This document shows, one piece after another, positions 44,658 to 54,345 of a DNA stretch of 64,000 nucleotides; the stretch's first letter is position 1; every line of letters starts with the position of its first letter. The stretch is from Mesorhizobium sp. RMAD-H1 (lineage in GTDB: Bacteria; Pseudomonadota; Alphaproteobacteria; Rhizobiales; Rhizobiaceae). Below the pieces are notes generated by a model. The model saw only the letters and a program-made list of their open reading frames with translations, had not been told where the DNA came from and did no database searches. Made by a program: the position numbers and the translations under genes. The DNA is taken from positions 1 through 64,000 of the forward strand of contig NZ_JACHWN010000008.1 in the NCBI RefSeq assembly GCF_014191375.1. The letters run 5' to 3'.

Positions 44658-45434
44658 ATGTATCTCGAAAAACTGAAACTCGACGGACGCGTCGCCGTTG
44701 TGACCGGGGGCGGGCAGGGTATCGGCGCCGCCTGCGCACAGGCGCTTGGCGAGGCCGGCGCGACCGTCATCGTGGCCGAGATGTTGCCCGAGCGGGTCGA
44801 GGCGATCGTCACGGAACTGAAGAAGCTCGGCATAAAGGCGCATGGCGTTACGCTCGACGTCACCAAATCGGCTGATGTGGACGCGGCTGCGGCCGAGATC
44901 GTCAAGGAGCACGGCCGGGTCGATATCCTCGTCAACAATGCCGGCGTCGCCAAGAGCGATGTGCGCGCCGAGGACACCACCGACGAGCACTGGCGCTTCC
45001 ATATGGACGTCAATGTCGACGGCCTGTTCTGGTGCTGCCGCGCCTTCGGCCGGCAGATGCTTGAGCAGGGCAGGGGGGCGATCGTCAATATCGGTTCGAT
45101 GTCCGGCTTCATCGTCAACAAGCCGCAGCCGCAGGCCTTCTACAATGCGTCGAAGGCTGCGGTGCATCACCTGACGAAGTCGCTCGCTGCCGAATGGGGC
45201 GCGCGGGGCGTGCGCGTCAACGCCGTCGCGCCGACCTACATCGAAACGCCGCTCACCGCCTTCGGCATCGAGGAGAATCCCGAGATGTACAAGACCTGGC
45301 TGGAGATGACGCCCATGGGCCGCGTCGGCCAGCCGGATGAAATCGCCTCGGTGGTGCATTTCCTCGCCTCCGATGCGGCAAGCCTTCTGACTGGCTCGAT
45401 CGTGCTTGCCGACGGCGGCTATACGTGCTGGTAA
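44658..45434 (+). CDS. Short-chain dehydrogenase/reductase, probable polyol dehydrogenase
   Basis: A 258-aa classical SDR: TGGGQGIG at about 17-24, NNAG at about 94-97, catalytic Ser in NIGSMSG, and YNASK. The C-terminus ends DGGYTCW, typical of galactitol/xylitol/arabinitol-type dehydrogenases. It lies 12 nt after smoS in the same operon. It probably oxidises a second sugar alcohol or a stereoisomer imported by the same transporter; the substrate cannot be named from sequence alone. Confidence 0.85.
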   Translation: MYLEKLKLDGRVAVVTGGGQGIGAACAQALGEAGATVIVAEMLPERVEAIVTELKKLGIKAHGVTLDVTKSADVDAAAAEIVKEHGRVDILVNNAGVAKSDVRAEDTTDEHWRFHMDVNVDGLFWCCRAFGRQMLEQGRGAIVNIGSMSGFIVNKPQPQAFYNASKAAVHHLTKSLAAEWGARGVRVNAVAPTYIETPLTAFGIEENPEMYKTWLEMTPMGRVGQPDEIASVVHFLASDAASLLTGSIVLADGGYTCW

Positions 45435-45441
45435 TGAGGCG

Positions 45442-46128
45442 ATGGATGTGAAGGCGATCGATCCCGGCTTGGTGATTTTCGATTGTGACGGCGTGCTCGT
45501 CGACAGCGAGCCGCTGGCGATCCGGGTGCTGATGGAAACGCTCGCCGATGCCGGTCTCACCATGGATGCCGAGGAGGCCTATGAACGCTTCCTCGGCAGG
45601 AGCCTCGCCAGCATCACCGCCATTCTGAGCGAGGAGTTCCAGGTCGACCTCACCCATGCCGCGCTGGAGAAGGGGCGGGCGCGGCTCTACGAGGTGTTTC
45701 AGGCAGAGCTCAAGCCGATCCCGGGGATCATCGATGTACTCGACCGGCTGAACGTACCGTTCTGCGTGGCGTCCTCCAGCCAGCCGGAGCGTATCCGGCT
45801 TTCCCTGTCGGTAACGGGTCTCCTCGACCGTTTCGAACCCGATATATTCAGCGCCACCATGGTCAGGAAAGGCAAGCCCGCGCCGGATCTCTTTCTTCAC
45901 GCGGCGGAACGGATGAAAGTCCCGCCGGCGGAGTGTCTCGTCATCGAGGACAGCCCGGCCGGCGTGCAGGCGGCGAAAGCGGCCGGCATGCATGTCTTCG
46001 CCTTCACCGGCGGCGGACATGCCGGCGGCCAGAGCCATCGCGAGACGCTGCGGCTGTTGGCGCCGGACCGCATGTTCGATGAGATGGCGCGCCTGCCCGA
46101 CATGCTGTCTTCTTCCTCCACGGCATAG
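45442..46128 (+). CDS. HAD-family hydrolase, phosphoglucomutase-like subgroup
   Basis: About 228 aa from the ATG at 45442. Motif I FDCDGVLVDSEP carries nucleophile D14 and acid D16; motif II Ser lies in CVASSSQPERI; motif III Lys in VRKGKPAPDLF; and motif IV in VIEDSPAGVQAAKAAGM. The helical cap of class I is present. It is probably a sugar-phosphate phosphatase, perhaps clearing a toxic dead-end phosphate in polyol catabolism. It lies 7 nt after the SDR stop. Confidence 0.9.
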   Translation: MDVKAIDPGLVIFDCDGVLVDSEPLAIRVLMETLADAGLTMDAEEAYERFLGRSLASITAILSEEFQVDLTHAALEKGRARLYEVFQAELKPIPGIIDVLDRLNVPFCVASSSQPERIRLSLSVTGLLDRFEPDIFSATMVRKGKPAPDLFLHAAERMKVPPAECLVIEDSPAGVQAAKAAGMHVFAFTGGGHAGGQSHRETLRLLAPDRMFDEMARLPDMLSSSSTA

Positions 46129-46197
46129 CCGCTTCACCTCCCATTTCTCCTGGACTTGCTCTATGTTCCGGCTTCGATCACCTCGGGAGGTTTCATG

Positions 46198-47781
46198 ATG
46201 GGCGATAAATTGGTGGCGGTCGATGTCGGGACCGGAAGCGCGCGTGCGGGCGTCTTCTCGCGCAATGGCGACCTTCTCGGCCGGGCCGAACACCCGATCC
46301 TGATGAACCGGCCGAAGCCGGATTTCGCCGAGCATGATTCCGAGGATATCTGGCAGGCGGTCTGCCGCGCTGTACGCGCCGCTGTCGGCAAGGCGGGCAT
46401 CGCACCCGGGGAGGTGGCCGGCATCAGTTTCGATGCCACCTGCTCGCTGGTGGTGCGCGACCGTAATGCCGATCCGCTCACCGTCTCGCCTTCCGGCGAA
46501 AACCGGTGGGACACCATCGTCTGGCTCGACCACCGCGCGCTCGCCGAGGCTGACGAATGTACGGCGACGGGGCATCGCGTCCTCGACTATATCGGCGGCG
46601 TCATGTCGCCCGAGATGGAAACGCCGAAACTGATGTGGCTGAAGCGCAACCTGCCAGCGACCTGGGAAAGGGCCGGATATCTCCTCGATCTTGCCGATTA
46701 TCTCACCTGGAGAGCATCGGGTTCGCTCGAGCGCTCGCAATGCACGCTGACCTGCAAGTGGACCTACCTCGCCCATGAGGAGCCGGGCTGGAGCCAAGAT
46801 TTCTTCGAAAAAGTCGGTATTGCCGATATGCGGCAGAAGGGTGCGCTGCCTGACAGGGCGAGCCCCATCGGCAAGGATCTGGGGCCGCTTACGGACAAGG
46901 CGGCGGCTGAACTGGGTTTAAGCACCGCCGTCCGCATCGGCGTGGGGCTCATCGACGCCCATGCGGGCGCGCTCGGGGTCTTGGGCGGCTATGCCGGCGA
47001 TATTGCCGAGATCGATCGCCATCTGGCGTTGATCGCGGGAACGTCAAGCTGCGTCATGGCGCTTTCGCAGGCGCCGCGCCCAACGGCCGGTGTATGGGGC
47101 CCCTATTATGGCGCCGTGCTGCCGGACTGCTGGATGAACGAAGGCGGCCAATCCGCGACGGGCGCGCTGCTCGACCATATCATCCGCTGGCACGGAGCGG
47201 GCGGCGAGCCGGATGCCGCCATGCACCGGCGCATCACCGAGCGGGTCCAGAAATTGCGAACCGAGGAGGGGATGAATTTTGCCAAACGGCTGCATGTGCT
47301 GCCGGATTTCCACGGCAACCGCTCGCCGCTCGCCGATCCGCATGCGGTGGGAGTGATCAGTGGGCTGACGCTCGATTCCTCTTTCGACAGCCTCTGCCGC
47401 CTTTACTGGCGGACCGCCGTCGCCATTGCGCTCGGCGTCCGCCATATCCTCGAAACGCTGAACGCCAGGGGCTATACGATCGATACGCTGCATGTGACCG
47501 GCGGCCACATCAAGAACCCGCTCCTGATGGAGCTTTATGCCGATGCGACGGGCTGCACGGTCATCGAGCCGCAGGCGGAAGATGCCATGCTGCTCGGCAC
47601 GGCCATGGTGGCGGCGACTGCCGCCGGGCTTTATCCTGATCTTGCTGCCGCCTGCGCCGGGATGCAGAAGGGCGGGCTGGAGCGCAAGCCCTCGCCGAAG
47701 ATGCGCGAAGCGCTCGACCGCGATTATCGTATCTTCCTGACCATGCACAAACAGCGCGAGGCGCTGGACCGGATAAGCTGA
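46198..47781 (+). CDS. FGGY-family pentulose kinase, D-ribulokinase-like
   Basis: About 527 aa from the ATG at 46198, seven bases after GGGAGG; an ATG at 46195 is alternative. The FGGY fold has N-terminal DVGTGSARAGVF and SFDATCSLVV, and a C-terminal glycine-rich GGHIKNPLLMELYADATG. DYIGGVMSPEMETPKLMWLK is the pattern of the D-ribulokinase/FGGY subgroup, not of XylB. It phosphorylates a pentulose, probably D-ribulose, formed by an upstream dehydrogenase. This makes ribitol or arabitol plausible substrates. Confidence 0.88.
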   Translation: MGDKLVAVDVGTGSARAGVFSRNGDLLGRAEHPILMNRPKPDFAEHDSEDIWQAVCRAVRAAVGKAGIAPGEVAGISFDATCSLVVRDRNADPLTVSPSGENRWDTIVWLDHRALAEADECTATGHRVLDYIGGVMSPEMETPKLMWLKRNLPATWERAGYLLDLADYLTWRASGSLERSQCTLTCKWTYLAHEEPGWSQDFFEKVGIADMRQKGALPDRASPIGKDLGPLTDKAAAELGLSTAVRIGVGLIDAHAGALGVLGGYAGDIAEIDRHLALIAGTSSCVMALSQAPRPTAGVWGPYYGAVLPDCWMNEGGQSATGALLDHIIRWHGAGGEPDAAMHRRITERVQKLRTEEGMNFAKRLHVLPDFHGNRSPLADPHAVGVISGLTLDSSFDSLCRLYWRTAVAIALGVRHILETLNARGYTIDTLHVTGGHIKNPLLMELYADATGCTVIEPQAEDAMLLGTAMVAATAAGLYPDLAAACAGMQKGGLERKPSPKMREALDRDYRIFLTMHKQREALDRIS

Positions 47782-47805
47782 CCTCTTGGCCCGGCCGGGA
47801 GCGCT

Positions 47806-48579
47806 CTATCGCTTTATCCCCGTCAGGATCAGCGCATGGCCGAGGCCGTGCAGAAAGGCGGGAAGCCGGGTTTCAAAAGCCATCAGGGCAATGAGCCTGC
47901 GCATATCGCGGCTGCGGCGGCAGAAATTGTCGGGGAGAATATTGAGCGGAATGGTGTTGACTTCCGCCAGCGCGCCGAAGCAGTCTTTCAGCTCGCGCGG
48001 CGTATAGAAGCGCGCCCAGGAGGTGCAATCCCGGTGGGCATGTCTTACGGCGTATGGGCCTTCGCCCGAGCACAGGCCATTGCGCCAGAATCGCCTCAGC
48101 CGGGACAGCGCATATCTGGAATAGACCATCACGAGAAGCGCGCCGCCGGGCCTGAGCACCCTTGTCATCTCCGCCGCCGCCGCCCGCCCGTCCCTTACGT
48201 GAGAGAAAGCACCGTTGAGCGAGATGACGCAGTCGAAACTGCCGTCGGCAAGAAAATCAAGCCGCGTCATGTCGGCGGTCAGGAACATGGCTTCGCCACG
48301 ATGATTGAGGCGATGGTTGCGACGCGCCCGCATCACCATCGCCTCCGAGATGTCGATGCCGAGATAATCATCCGCGATATCGGCGGTCATCGCTCGTCCC
48401 AATCCGGTTCCGCAGCCACAGTCGAGCAGGCTTCCGCCTGCCCTTATCGTCCTGTCGAGAATGGCCTTGACCACCGCATCTTCCGCTCGGCTGACCGGAT
48501 CAATGAACATGCTGTCATATTGGGGGGAGATGAAATCATAATAAGCTTCCGGAGAAAGTATTTTTCTTCGGCGTTGCAT
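47806..48579 (-). CDS. Class I SAM-dependent methyltransferase
   Basis: A 257-aa methyltransferase with motif I LLDCGCGTGLG (about 51-61), motif II region YLGIDISEAMVMRARRN, and FDCVISLNGAFSHV then RVLRPGGALLVMVYS. This is a methyltransferase 11/25-type domain; the substrate is unknown. It is convergent with the pentulose kinase. Its upstream flank at 48580-48630 is very AT-rich, unlike its neighbours. It may be the last gene transcribed from the virB direction or an independent gene. Confidence 0.85.
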   Translation of the reverse strand: MQRRRKILSPEAYYDFISPQYDSMFIDPVSRAEDAVVKAILDRTIRAGGSLLDCGCGTGLGRAMTADIADDYLGIDISEAMVMRARRNHRLNHRGEAMFLTADMTRLDFLADGSFDCVISLNGAFSHVRDGRAAAAEMTRVLRPGGALLVMVYSRYALSRLRRFWRNGLCSGEGPYAVRHAHRDCTSWARFYTPRELKDCFGALAEVNTIPLNILPDNFCRRSRDMRRLIALMAFETRLPAFLHGLGHALILTGIKR

Positions 48580-48630
48580 GAATATTCCTCAAGTAAGATT
48601 TAAATATTATTAATAATGACTGTAATTACT

Positions 48631-49079
48631 TCATTTCTGCGTGGGGGAGCACAGAATGCTGGAGATAATGGAAAGAACGACACCGCCTTTCGGCTCTATC
48701 AATGCTCCGGCCCAGATGTTGGAGAATACCCGGCTGGCGTCGACGGGCGTGAGCCAGAGCGTGCGGTTATCGCAAGCTCGACCTTGACTTCGGCCTGCAG
48801 GGGGCTGCCGGCCACCGTCTGGGCGTAATGCCGCCTGATCTTCACTGCATCCGGGCCGAAGACGACCCGGCTGTGGCTGTAGTCGAGCAGGAAGCTCCCG
48901 GGCTCCGGCTGTCCGGTGCTGCACTTGTCTTCGCGTTCGCAGACGGTTTTCGATGCCGGCCTGCACTCCCAGACATAGCCGGACGCCCACATCGGATTGT
49001 TGTCCTCGGCGGGGGCGGCCCGAAGCGGCAGGGTAGCGACCAGCAGCAAGGGAAGTACGATCCAGCGTGATGTCATCAT
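48631..49079 (-). pseudogene. Frameshifted secreted-protein gene downstream of virB11
   Basis: The frame starting at 49079 encodes a signal peptide (WIVLPLLLVATLPLRAAPA) and a Cys-containing domain (ECRPASKTVCEREDKC), then runs to LQAEVKVELA. After that the frame yields an unlikely Ser/Pro-rich tail and stops at 48699. One base shift near 48770 restores a sensible end, DNRTLWLTPVDASRVFSNIWAG, stopping at 48631. One base seems to be missing (GCGATAAC where GCGGATAAC would be expected). It is either a recent pseudogene or a sequencing error. Family not recognised. Confidence 0.65.
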
Positions 49080-49101
49080 TGCCTCCCGGTGAAAGCCGCC
49101 G

Positions 49102-50136
49102 TTAGTCGAATGCTTCGGCCCTGGTGAATTTGATTTCGCTGACGACGCGCCTTCCGGCTTCGCGGCGGGAGAGCTGGATGACGATGGGGATCACCTCCTT
49201 CAGATAGGCCATGATCTCCTCGCGCGAGAGTTTCACCCCGCCCTGCATGACCATCAGCGCCAGGCGCTCATAGGCGGAGCGGGCCGAATTGGCGTGAACG
49301 GTGGTGAGCGAGCCGGGATGGCCCGTGTTGATCGCCTGAAGGAAGGCAAAGGCTTCGGCGCCGCGCAATTCGCCGAGAAGCAGCCTGTCGGGCCGCATGC
49401 GCAGGGCGGCCTCGAGCAGGCTCTGCGCATCGACCCGGGCCAGGCCCTGATCCCCCTTCGATGCCAGCAGCGTCAGCGAGTTCGCCGTTACCGGCTTCAG
49501 TTCGCGGGTGTCCTCTATGGTGATGATGCGTTCGTGCGGCGGGATCAGTTTCAGCAGCGCGTTGAGGAAGGTGGTCTTGCCGGTGGAGGTGCCGCCCGAG
49601 ACGACGATGGAGACGCGGCTGCGTACGGCCTGGGCGATGAACGCCATCGGATCGCCCGAAAGCATGCCGATCAGCTCGCGCTCCTCGTCGGAGAGGTCGA
49701 GATCGGCTCCCATGCGGGTGTGATCGAACGCGCCCGCCGCGGCGTAATCGTCGAGCGTCATGTCCTTGATGACCTGCTTGCGGATCGATATGGCCCCGCC
49801 GTCGGGCGCGGCCGGCGGCAGGATGCACTGGATGCGCTCGCCGCTCGGCAGCGCCGCCGACAGGATCGGCCTTTCCTCGTTGACGATCTGGTCCGTCGAA
49901 CCGGCGACGAGGGTGGCGAGATTGGCGATCCACTTCGCCGACAGGTTCCTGTCGACGATCCGCTGCATCTCGTTTTCCCCGAGCCGCTCGATGAAGATTT
50001 CGCCGGGCCGGTTGATCGACAGTTCGGAGACGTTCTCCTCCTGCAGGAAAGGCTGCAGCGGTTCCAGTTCCATGCGCAGGATGGGGAAGCGCGCCCAGAT
50101 GTCGATCTTGGCCTGAGGACCGGCAAGCACGTTCAT
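49102..50136 (-). CDS. virB11: VirB11 type IV secretion ATPase
   Basis: A 344-aa hexameric traffic ATPase: Walker A GGTSTGKTT (181-189), Asp box ITIEDTRELK, Walker B LLLGELRG (about 252-259) and His box TGHPGSLTTVHAN. It is a cytoplasmic energy source for pilus assembly and substrate transfer. It lies 11 nt after virB10. The signature residues appear intact, so it should be active. Confidence 0.97.
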   Translation of the reverse strand: MNVLAGPQAKIDIWARFPILRMELEPLQPFLQEENVSELSINRPGEIFIERLGENEMQRIVDRNLSAKWIANLATLVAGSTDQIVNEERPILSAALPSGERIQCILPPAAPDGGAISIRKQVIKDMTLDDYAAAGAFDHTRMGADLDLSDEERELIGMLSGDPMAFIAQAVRSRVSIVVSGGTSTGKTTFLNALLKLIPPHERIITIEDTRELKPVTANSLTLLASKGDQGLARVDAQSLLEAALRMRPDRLLLGELRGAEAFAFLQAINTGHPGSLTTVHANSARSAYERLALMVMQGGVKLSREEIMAYLKEVIPIVIQLSRREAGRRVVSEIKFTRAEAFD

Positions 50137-50147
50137 CGCATCACCGC

Positions 50148-51470
50148 TCAGTTTTCCGGTATCGGCGGAAACCAGTTGTCCTTCGGCGTCAGGTAGAGCG
50201 GGACGGGGTCGATGGCCCGGCGCGGCTTGCCGCCACGCCGCAGCCGCGCCAGCTCTTCCTGCACCGGATCTGCATAGAGATCGGAGAAATCGAGATCGCG
50301 GCGGACCAGAACGATGACGGGTGAGCCCTGGTCGACATTGATCGTGGGCGGGATTTTCCCGGCCCGCTTGAAATCCTCTTCCGCGATCTTGCCGAGGCTC
50401 GATGCGGCGGCGGCGCCTGCCTGAGGACCGGCATTGACGGTGACCTGCGTGCCCTTGTTGCTCCTGTCGCCGAGAGACGAGACGTAATCGACCCCGCTGC
50501 CGATGACGGAAAGCATGATGGCCGAGCCGAAGCGCTGCAGCCAGTGCCGGTCGATGCGGCCGGGCATGCCGGCGCGGCCGAGATTGTCGGCGCCCGGCGA
50601 GCCGATGTCGACCGAGACACCGTCGGTGCGGATGATGCGGCTCCAGACGATGAAGACACGGGCCTGGCCCTGCTCCAGATCGGATTTGTATTCGCCGACC
50701 AGCCGCGCGCCCTTCGGGATCAGGATGCGCCGGCCATCGAGCGAGCGGACGTCCTCGCGCACCACGGCCCGCACCAGCCCCGGCAGATCTGTGTTGATGG
50801 CGGTTTCGAGGAAACCGCGTATGACCGTGCCCTCGGCAATCAGCGCGTCGGTGCGCGGATTGCGCGAAGCCTTGGCCATGGCATTGCGATGCATTTCCGC
50901 CTGCGCCAGGAAAGCCTTGTTGGCGTCGGTGTCGGCGCCCGGCACCGGGATCAGCTGGCCGTCAGGAAGTATCGACATCGGATTGTCCGGTCGGGAGCCT
51001 CCCTCCGTTGCGTCGGTGACGATCTGGCTCGAACGCAGGCGCTCCCACAGGGCCTGCTGTTCCTGTTCGCGCCGCAGCCGTTCGGCCTCGGCCCTCTTGC
51101 GCGCCTCCTCGCGCAGCCGGGCCTCCTCCTCCTCACGCATTTTCTGCTCGAGCAGCCGGCGCTCGGCATCGAGATCCCTGCCGGCCTGGACCGATTGCTC
51201 GACACTGGCGGATTGCTGCAATGCCTCGAGTGCGGCGGGCGGCTGGCTCTGCTCGAAGGAAGGCGGCAGATCGCGGGCGGAATACTGACCGGTGCCGAAT
51301 TCCTCGTCGCCGACCGCCGTGTCGCCGAAATTGGCCGGCCAGTTGACATAAAGGAGGCCGGCGGCGAGCAGAAGGCCGATGGCGACGGTGCCGACCTTTC
51401 CGCCGAAGCCGGCATTGCGCCGGGCGACGACGCTGGCGCCGTCGAGATCGTTGTGATCAATCTGCGACAT
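50148..51470 (-). CDS. virB10: VirB10 type IV secretion core protein
   Basis: A 440-aa TrbI/VirB10 protein. A short cytoplasmic N-terminus, one membrane helix (about 28-42), and a long Glu/Arg-rich segment (about 85-140) that likely spans the periplasm as a helix. The C-terminal TrbI domain (about 205-425) has GTVIRGFLETAINTDLPG, IPKGARLVGEYKS and VRRDLDFSDLY near the end. It links inner and outer membranes in the core complex. Its ATG overlaps the virB9 stop by one base. Confidence 0.97.
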   Translation of the reverse strand: MSQIDHNDLDGASVVARRNAGFGGKVGTVAIGLLLAAGLLYVNWPANFGDTAVGDEEFGTGQYSARDLPPSFEQSQPPAALEALQQSASVEQSVQAGRDLDAERRLLEQKMREEEEARLREEARKRAEAERLRREQEQQALWERLRSSQIVTDATEGGSRPDNPMSILPDGQLIPVPGADTDANKAFLAQAEMHRNAMAKASRNPRTDALIAEGTVIRGFLETAINTDLPGLVRAVVREDVRSLDGRRILIPKGARLVGEYKSDLEQGQARVFIVWSRIIRTDGVSVDIGSPGADNLGRAGMPGRIDRHWLQRFGSAIMLSVIGSGVDYVSSLGDRSNKGTQVTVNAGPQAGAAAASSLGKIAEEDFKRAGKIPPTINVDQGSPVIVLVRRDLDFSDLYADPVQEELARLRRGGKPRRAIDPVPLYLTPKDNWFPPIPEN

Positions 51471-52276
51471 CAGCGGTCCTTTCCTGGAAAGAGCGGGCCG
51501 CTCTTGCGCTGGCTGATCCTGGCCGGGCCGTAGATCTGCTCGACCGGATCGGCATTCAGCGGATGCGACTGGCGGTTATAGAGGCACAATGTCCTGTCAC
51601 CGGCCCGGAGCGTGAATTGCGGCGCCACCTTGTCGACGATGGTGTACTCGCCCTCGGTGCGCAGGTTAACGAGGGATTCGCGGCCCTTGCCGTCCACCAC
51701 GAAAATCGCCGGCACGTCGCCGGTGAACTGCAGGAACATCTTCTTGCCGTCGTCGAAGGCGACGCGTGGTTTCAGCGCGTCGTCTCCCTTATAGGCATAG
51801 TCATAGTTGAGATCGGCCCGGTCGAGGTTCTTCAGCGATGGATTGCGGGCGCTCTCCTGCGCGAGCGACAGGAGACGGGCGTTGACGTCTTCATCAGGAT
51901 ATTTGAACCGGACCTGGAAAGCCGTCCTGACAGCGGCGCTTTGCGAGCTCCTGAGGAGCAGCGAATAGAGCCGCTTGTCGGTGACGACATTGACATTGGT
52001 CTCGGCCCTTTCGACCAGCGGCTTGACGAAGAGGATTGCGGAGCCCTTCTTGGGCACGATCGACCAGCCGACGGTATCGCCAGCCGAGACGGTCTCGATA
52101 TGCTCGTTCGGGCTGAACTGGATCATGGTCGATACACCAAGTCCGGCGTCGATGGTGACGACGGCGTCATTGTTGAAGGTGACATAGCGGATGCGCTGGT
52201 CGCGCGCGGCCGCGACCGTGGGGACCGCCATGCTGACGATTGCGGCAAGCACCGCCTGGGCCAGGACGCGTCTCAT
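51470..52276 (-). CDS. virB9: VirB9 type IV secretion core protein
   Basis: A 268-aa protein starting at the ATG at 52276 (ATGA overlap with virB8). The signal peptide ends near VAAARDQR (about 23-25). The N-terminal VirB9 domain has [19 protein letters not shown]. The C-terminal domain, with [20 protein letters not shown] and [21 protein letters not shown], forms the outer-membrane ring with VirB7 and VirB10. All regions are present. Confidence 0.96.
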   Translation of the reverse strand: MRRVLAQAVLAAIVSMAVPTVAAARDQRIRYVTFNNDAVVTIDAGLGVSTMIQFSPNEHIETVSAGDTVGWSIVPKKGSAILFVKPLVERAETNVNVVTDKRLYSLLLRSSQSAAVRTAFQVRFKYPDEDVNARLLSLAQESARNPSLKNLDRADLNYDYAYKGDDALKPRVAFDDGKKMFLQFTGDVPAIFVVDGKGRESLVNLRTEGEYTIVDKVAPQFTLRAGDRTLCLYNRQSHPLNADPVEQIYGPARISQRKSGPLFPGKDR

Positions 52277-53001
52277 TGCCCGGCCTTTCCACCCGGCTGC
52301 TGGGCGGGGAGGGATTCCTGGTCCCGCCGGTATTCGACAACCTGGAAGCCGAGCGGATTGTCGAAACGGTATTCGTTCCTGAGCGGGGCTGCGGTGTAAC
52401 GGAATTTCACCACAGCCACCCAATGCTGGCGATTGATGCTGTTGTCCCGCTTTTCGTCGGTGGAGAAGCGGACGGTCGCCGTGCTCTTGTTGAGGAAGGA
52501 AAGCGATTTCACGGAGACGGCGATTTGCGTCTCGGCGCCGTAAATCTTGTCCCTGGAGGAAGGATTGCCGGGCGAGAACTCGTCACGCAGATCGGCGGCG
52601 GCTTCGCCCGTGGACAGGAGCTGCGCCAGATCGAAATTATATTTGAGCTGTCTCGGATCGTAGGTCTCACGCGCCCTGACGTAACGCACGATGTTGGCTG
52701 CGGTGACGGCTTCATTCTGCGAGAGATCGCCAGGTTTCAACGCACGGGCAACTTCGAGATAGCCGGTCGTCCTGTCGACCTCGACCATATAGGGCTCGAA
52801 CTGCTTGAGCGGCATCAGCATGACGAGCGCGAAGAGCGAGGCGATCGCGATGAGGAAGGATGCGCCGGTCAATATCCAGGCGAAGGTGCGCGAGCGCCTC
52901 AGGTTTCGATGGGTTTCATCCTCCCATGTCGCACCGGCGCCGTAATATCGCGGGTCGATGGCAGGGCTGGCATTTTCACTTGGCACATCCAGATTTTGCA
53001 C
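52273..53001 (-). CDS. virB8: VirB8 type IV secretion assembly factor
   Basis: A 242-aa bitopic protein with cytoplasmic N-terminus (about 1-38), one helix (about 40-62) and a periplasmic NTF2-like domain with [39 protein letters not shown] and [28 protein letters not shown]. It nucleates assembly of the secretion channel. It starts 64 nt downstream of virB6. Confidence 0.96.
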   Translation of the reverse strand: MQNLDVPSENASPAIDPRYYGAGATWEDETHRNLRRSRTFAWILTGASFLIAIASLFALVMLMPLKQFEPYMVEVDRTTGYLEVARALKPGDLSQNEAVTAANIVRYVRARETYDPRQLKYNFDLAQLLSTGEAAADLRDEFSPGNPSSRDKIYGAETQIAVSVKSLSFLNKSTATVRFSTDEKRDNSINRQHWVAVVKFRYTAAPLRNEYRFDNPLGFQVVEYRRDQESLPAQQPGGKAGQ

Positions 53002-53065
53002 GTCCGGAGCTCCCCATTATTCTTTTGAACATCTGTTGGTGGATTCGAAAAAATATTGAATGAAA

Positions 53066-54118
53066 TCATAGTGCTGCCGCCGAGTTTCTGGCTGTCTCAC
53101 GCTGGATGCTGATGCGCGCGGCTTCGTGGTCGGCTGCGGAAAGATAGACGGGCCTTGCAGCATCCGTATTGGCTGTGCGGCGCCACCAGCCGGTCGCGAA
53201 ACGGGCGACGGCGGCGCTGATGGAGGTAGCGGCCTGCTGCGTCTTGCCGGTAATGGTCGAGGCAAGCGCGGGGAGGCGAATAAGCACATAGAAGCCGACC
53301 ATCATGACCAGCATCAGCGGCATCACATAGGCGAGCTTGTGGTCGACGACGGAAACGATGGGCTGACCGGCGCTATCTGCGGCGGCAATTCCGATTTCGC
53401 CATTCTTGGCTGTTTCCAGCGCTTTGATGACGAGATGATAATAAAAGCCGAGAAATCCGTAGATCAGGATCTGCTGGACCATCAGATTGGCGGTGATGGT
53501 CAGAAAGCCTGCGGTGAAACGCGAGGAGTAATTATAGAGCGCCAGAATGATCCAGACCGGGCCGAGCGCCAGCACGATGTTCAGCATGACCTTGGCGATG
53601 ATGATGCCCGCCAGCACGGCGCCGAGGAACAGCAGGGTCATGACAATAACGAGAAGGGAGAAAAGGCCGGCAAACGTATCCTGCACCGTTCCGCCATAGA
53701 AAATGGCTGGAAGCTGCAGCATCATTGCATAGAGGTCGCCCAGCATTCCGTATATTTTGGCGTGGCTTACCGTGTGTCCGGTCGTGGTCGAGATCGCTTC
53801 CACGATGCGGCTCGCCAGCTCTTCGGGGATATATTGCGTGATGTCATAAAGAGCGATGGCGAATATGCTCCAGTTGGTCGAGATCCAGTAGATGAAGGCG
53901 ACCTTGGCGAGGCGCTCGGCCGCTTCCAGCGGCGAGACCGTTGCCGTACCCGATATGATCGAATAGCCCCACCAGATGATGTAGACCATCAGCAATCCGA
54001 CAAAATACATCTTCAACTGGTCGATGAGGCCCAGATAGAACGTCTCGACAAAGGTCCTGTCGGCCTTGTCGACAGCCTGTAACAGAGACGCAATGATCGA
54101 AGGGTTCGCGTCAGCCAT
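53066..54118 (-). CDS. virB6: VirB6 type IV secretion inner-membrane protein
   Basis: A 350-aa TrbL/VirB6 protein starting at the ATG at 54118, with several membrane helices (about 30-50, 62-80, 140-200 and 230-290). Conserved features include VYIIWWGYSIISG and IILALYNYSSRFTAGFLTITANLMVQQILIYG. It is a polytopic channel component. Its start overlaps the end of the small lipoprotein gene by eight bases. Confidence 0.93.
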   Translation of the reverse strand: MADANPSIIASLLQAVDKADRTFVETFYLGLIDQLKMYFVGLLMVYIIWWGYSIISGTATVSPLEAAERLAKVAFIYWISTNWSIFAIALYDITQYIPEELASRIVEAISTTTGHTVSHAKIYGMLGDLYAMMLQLPAIFYGGTVQDTFAGLFSLLVIVMTLLFLGAVLAGIIIAKVMLNIVLALGPVWIILALYNYSSRFTAGFLTITANLMVQQILIYGFLGFYYHLVIKALETAKNGEIGIAAADSAGQPIVSVVDHKLAYVMPLMLVMMVGFYVLIRLPALASTITGKTQQAATSISAAVARFATGWWRRTANTDAARPVYLSAADHEAARISIQRETARNSAAAL

Positions 54119-54317
54119 GATCCGTATCCACCAGTCTGAAGATAGTGTTGACCGGCTTGGCCGGCCCGCACTCGTCCCTGGCATAGCTCGTCAATGCGCC
54201 GCACGGTGCTTTCAGCTCCCGACCGGGGCCGGCACATGAACTCACGACCGCTGCCAGCGCAAGGATAAGCGCAGTGCGGACCAACAATTCTTTTCGATGA
54301 GCGGAACTGGTTTTCAT
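54111..54317 (-). CDS. Small T4SS lipoprotein, VirB7/entry-exclusion-like
   Basis: A 68-aa predicted lipoprotein: basic N-terminus, hydrophobic stretch and lipobox VVSSC (Cys about 28), then a short tail with two further cysteines. It lies between virB5 and virB6. Canonical virB7 lies between virB6 and virB8, where only 64 nt remain here. The position between VirB5- and VirB6-type genes is also that of entry-exclusion lipoproteins (Eex, TrbK). VirB7 is plausible because the core complex needs one, but Eex cannot be excluded. Confidence 0.7.
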   Translation of the reverse strand: MKTSSAHRKELLVRTALILALAAVVSSCAGPGRELKAPCGALTSYARDECGPAKPVNTIFRLVDTDHG

Positions 54318-54345
54318 TTTGCACGTGTGAAGTAATGAAAATCGA

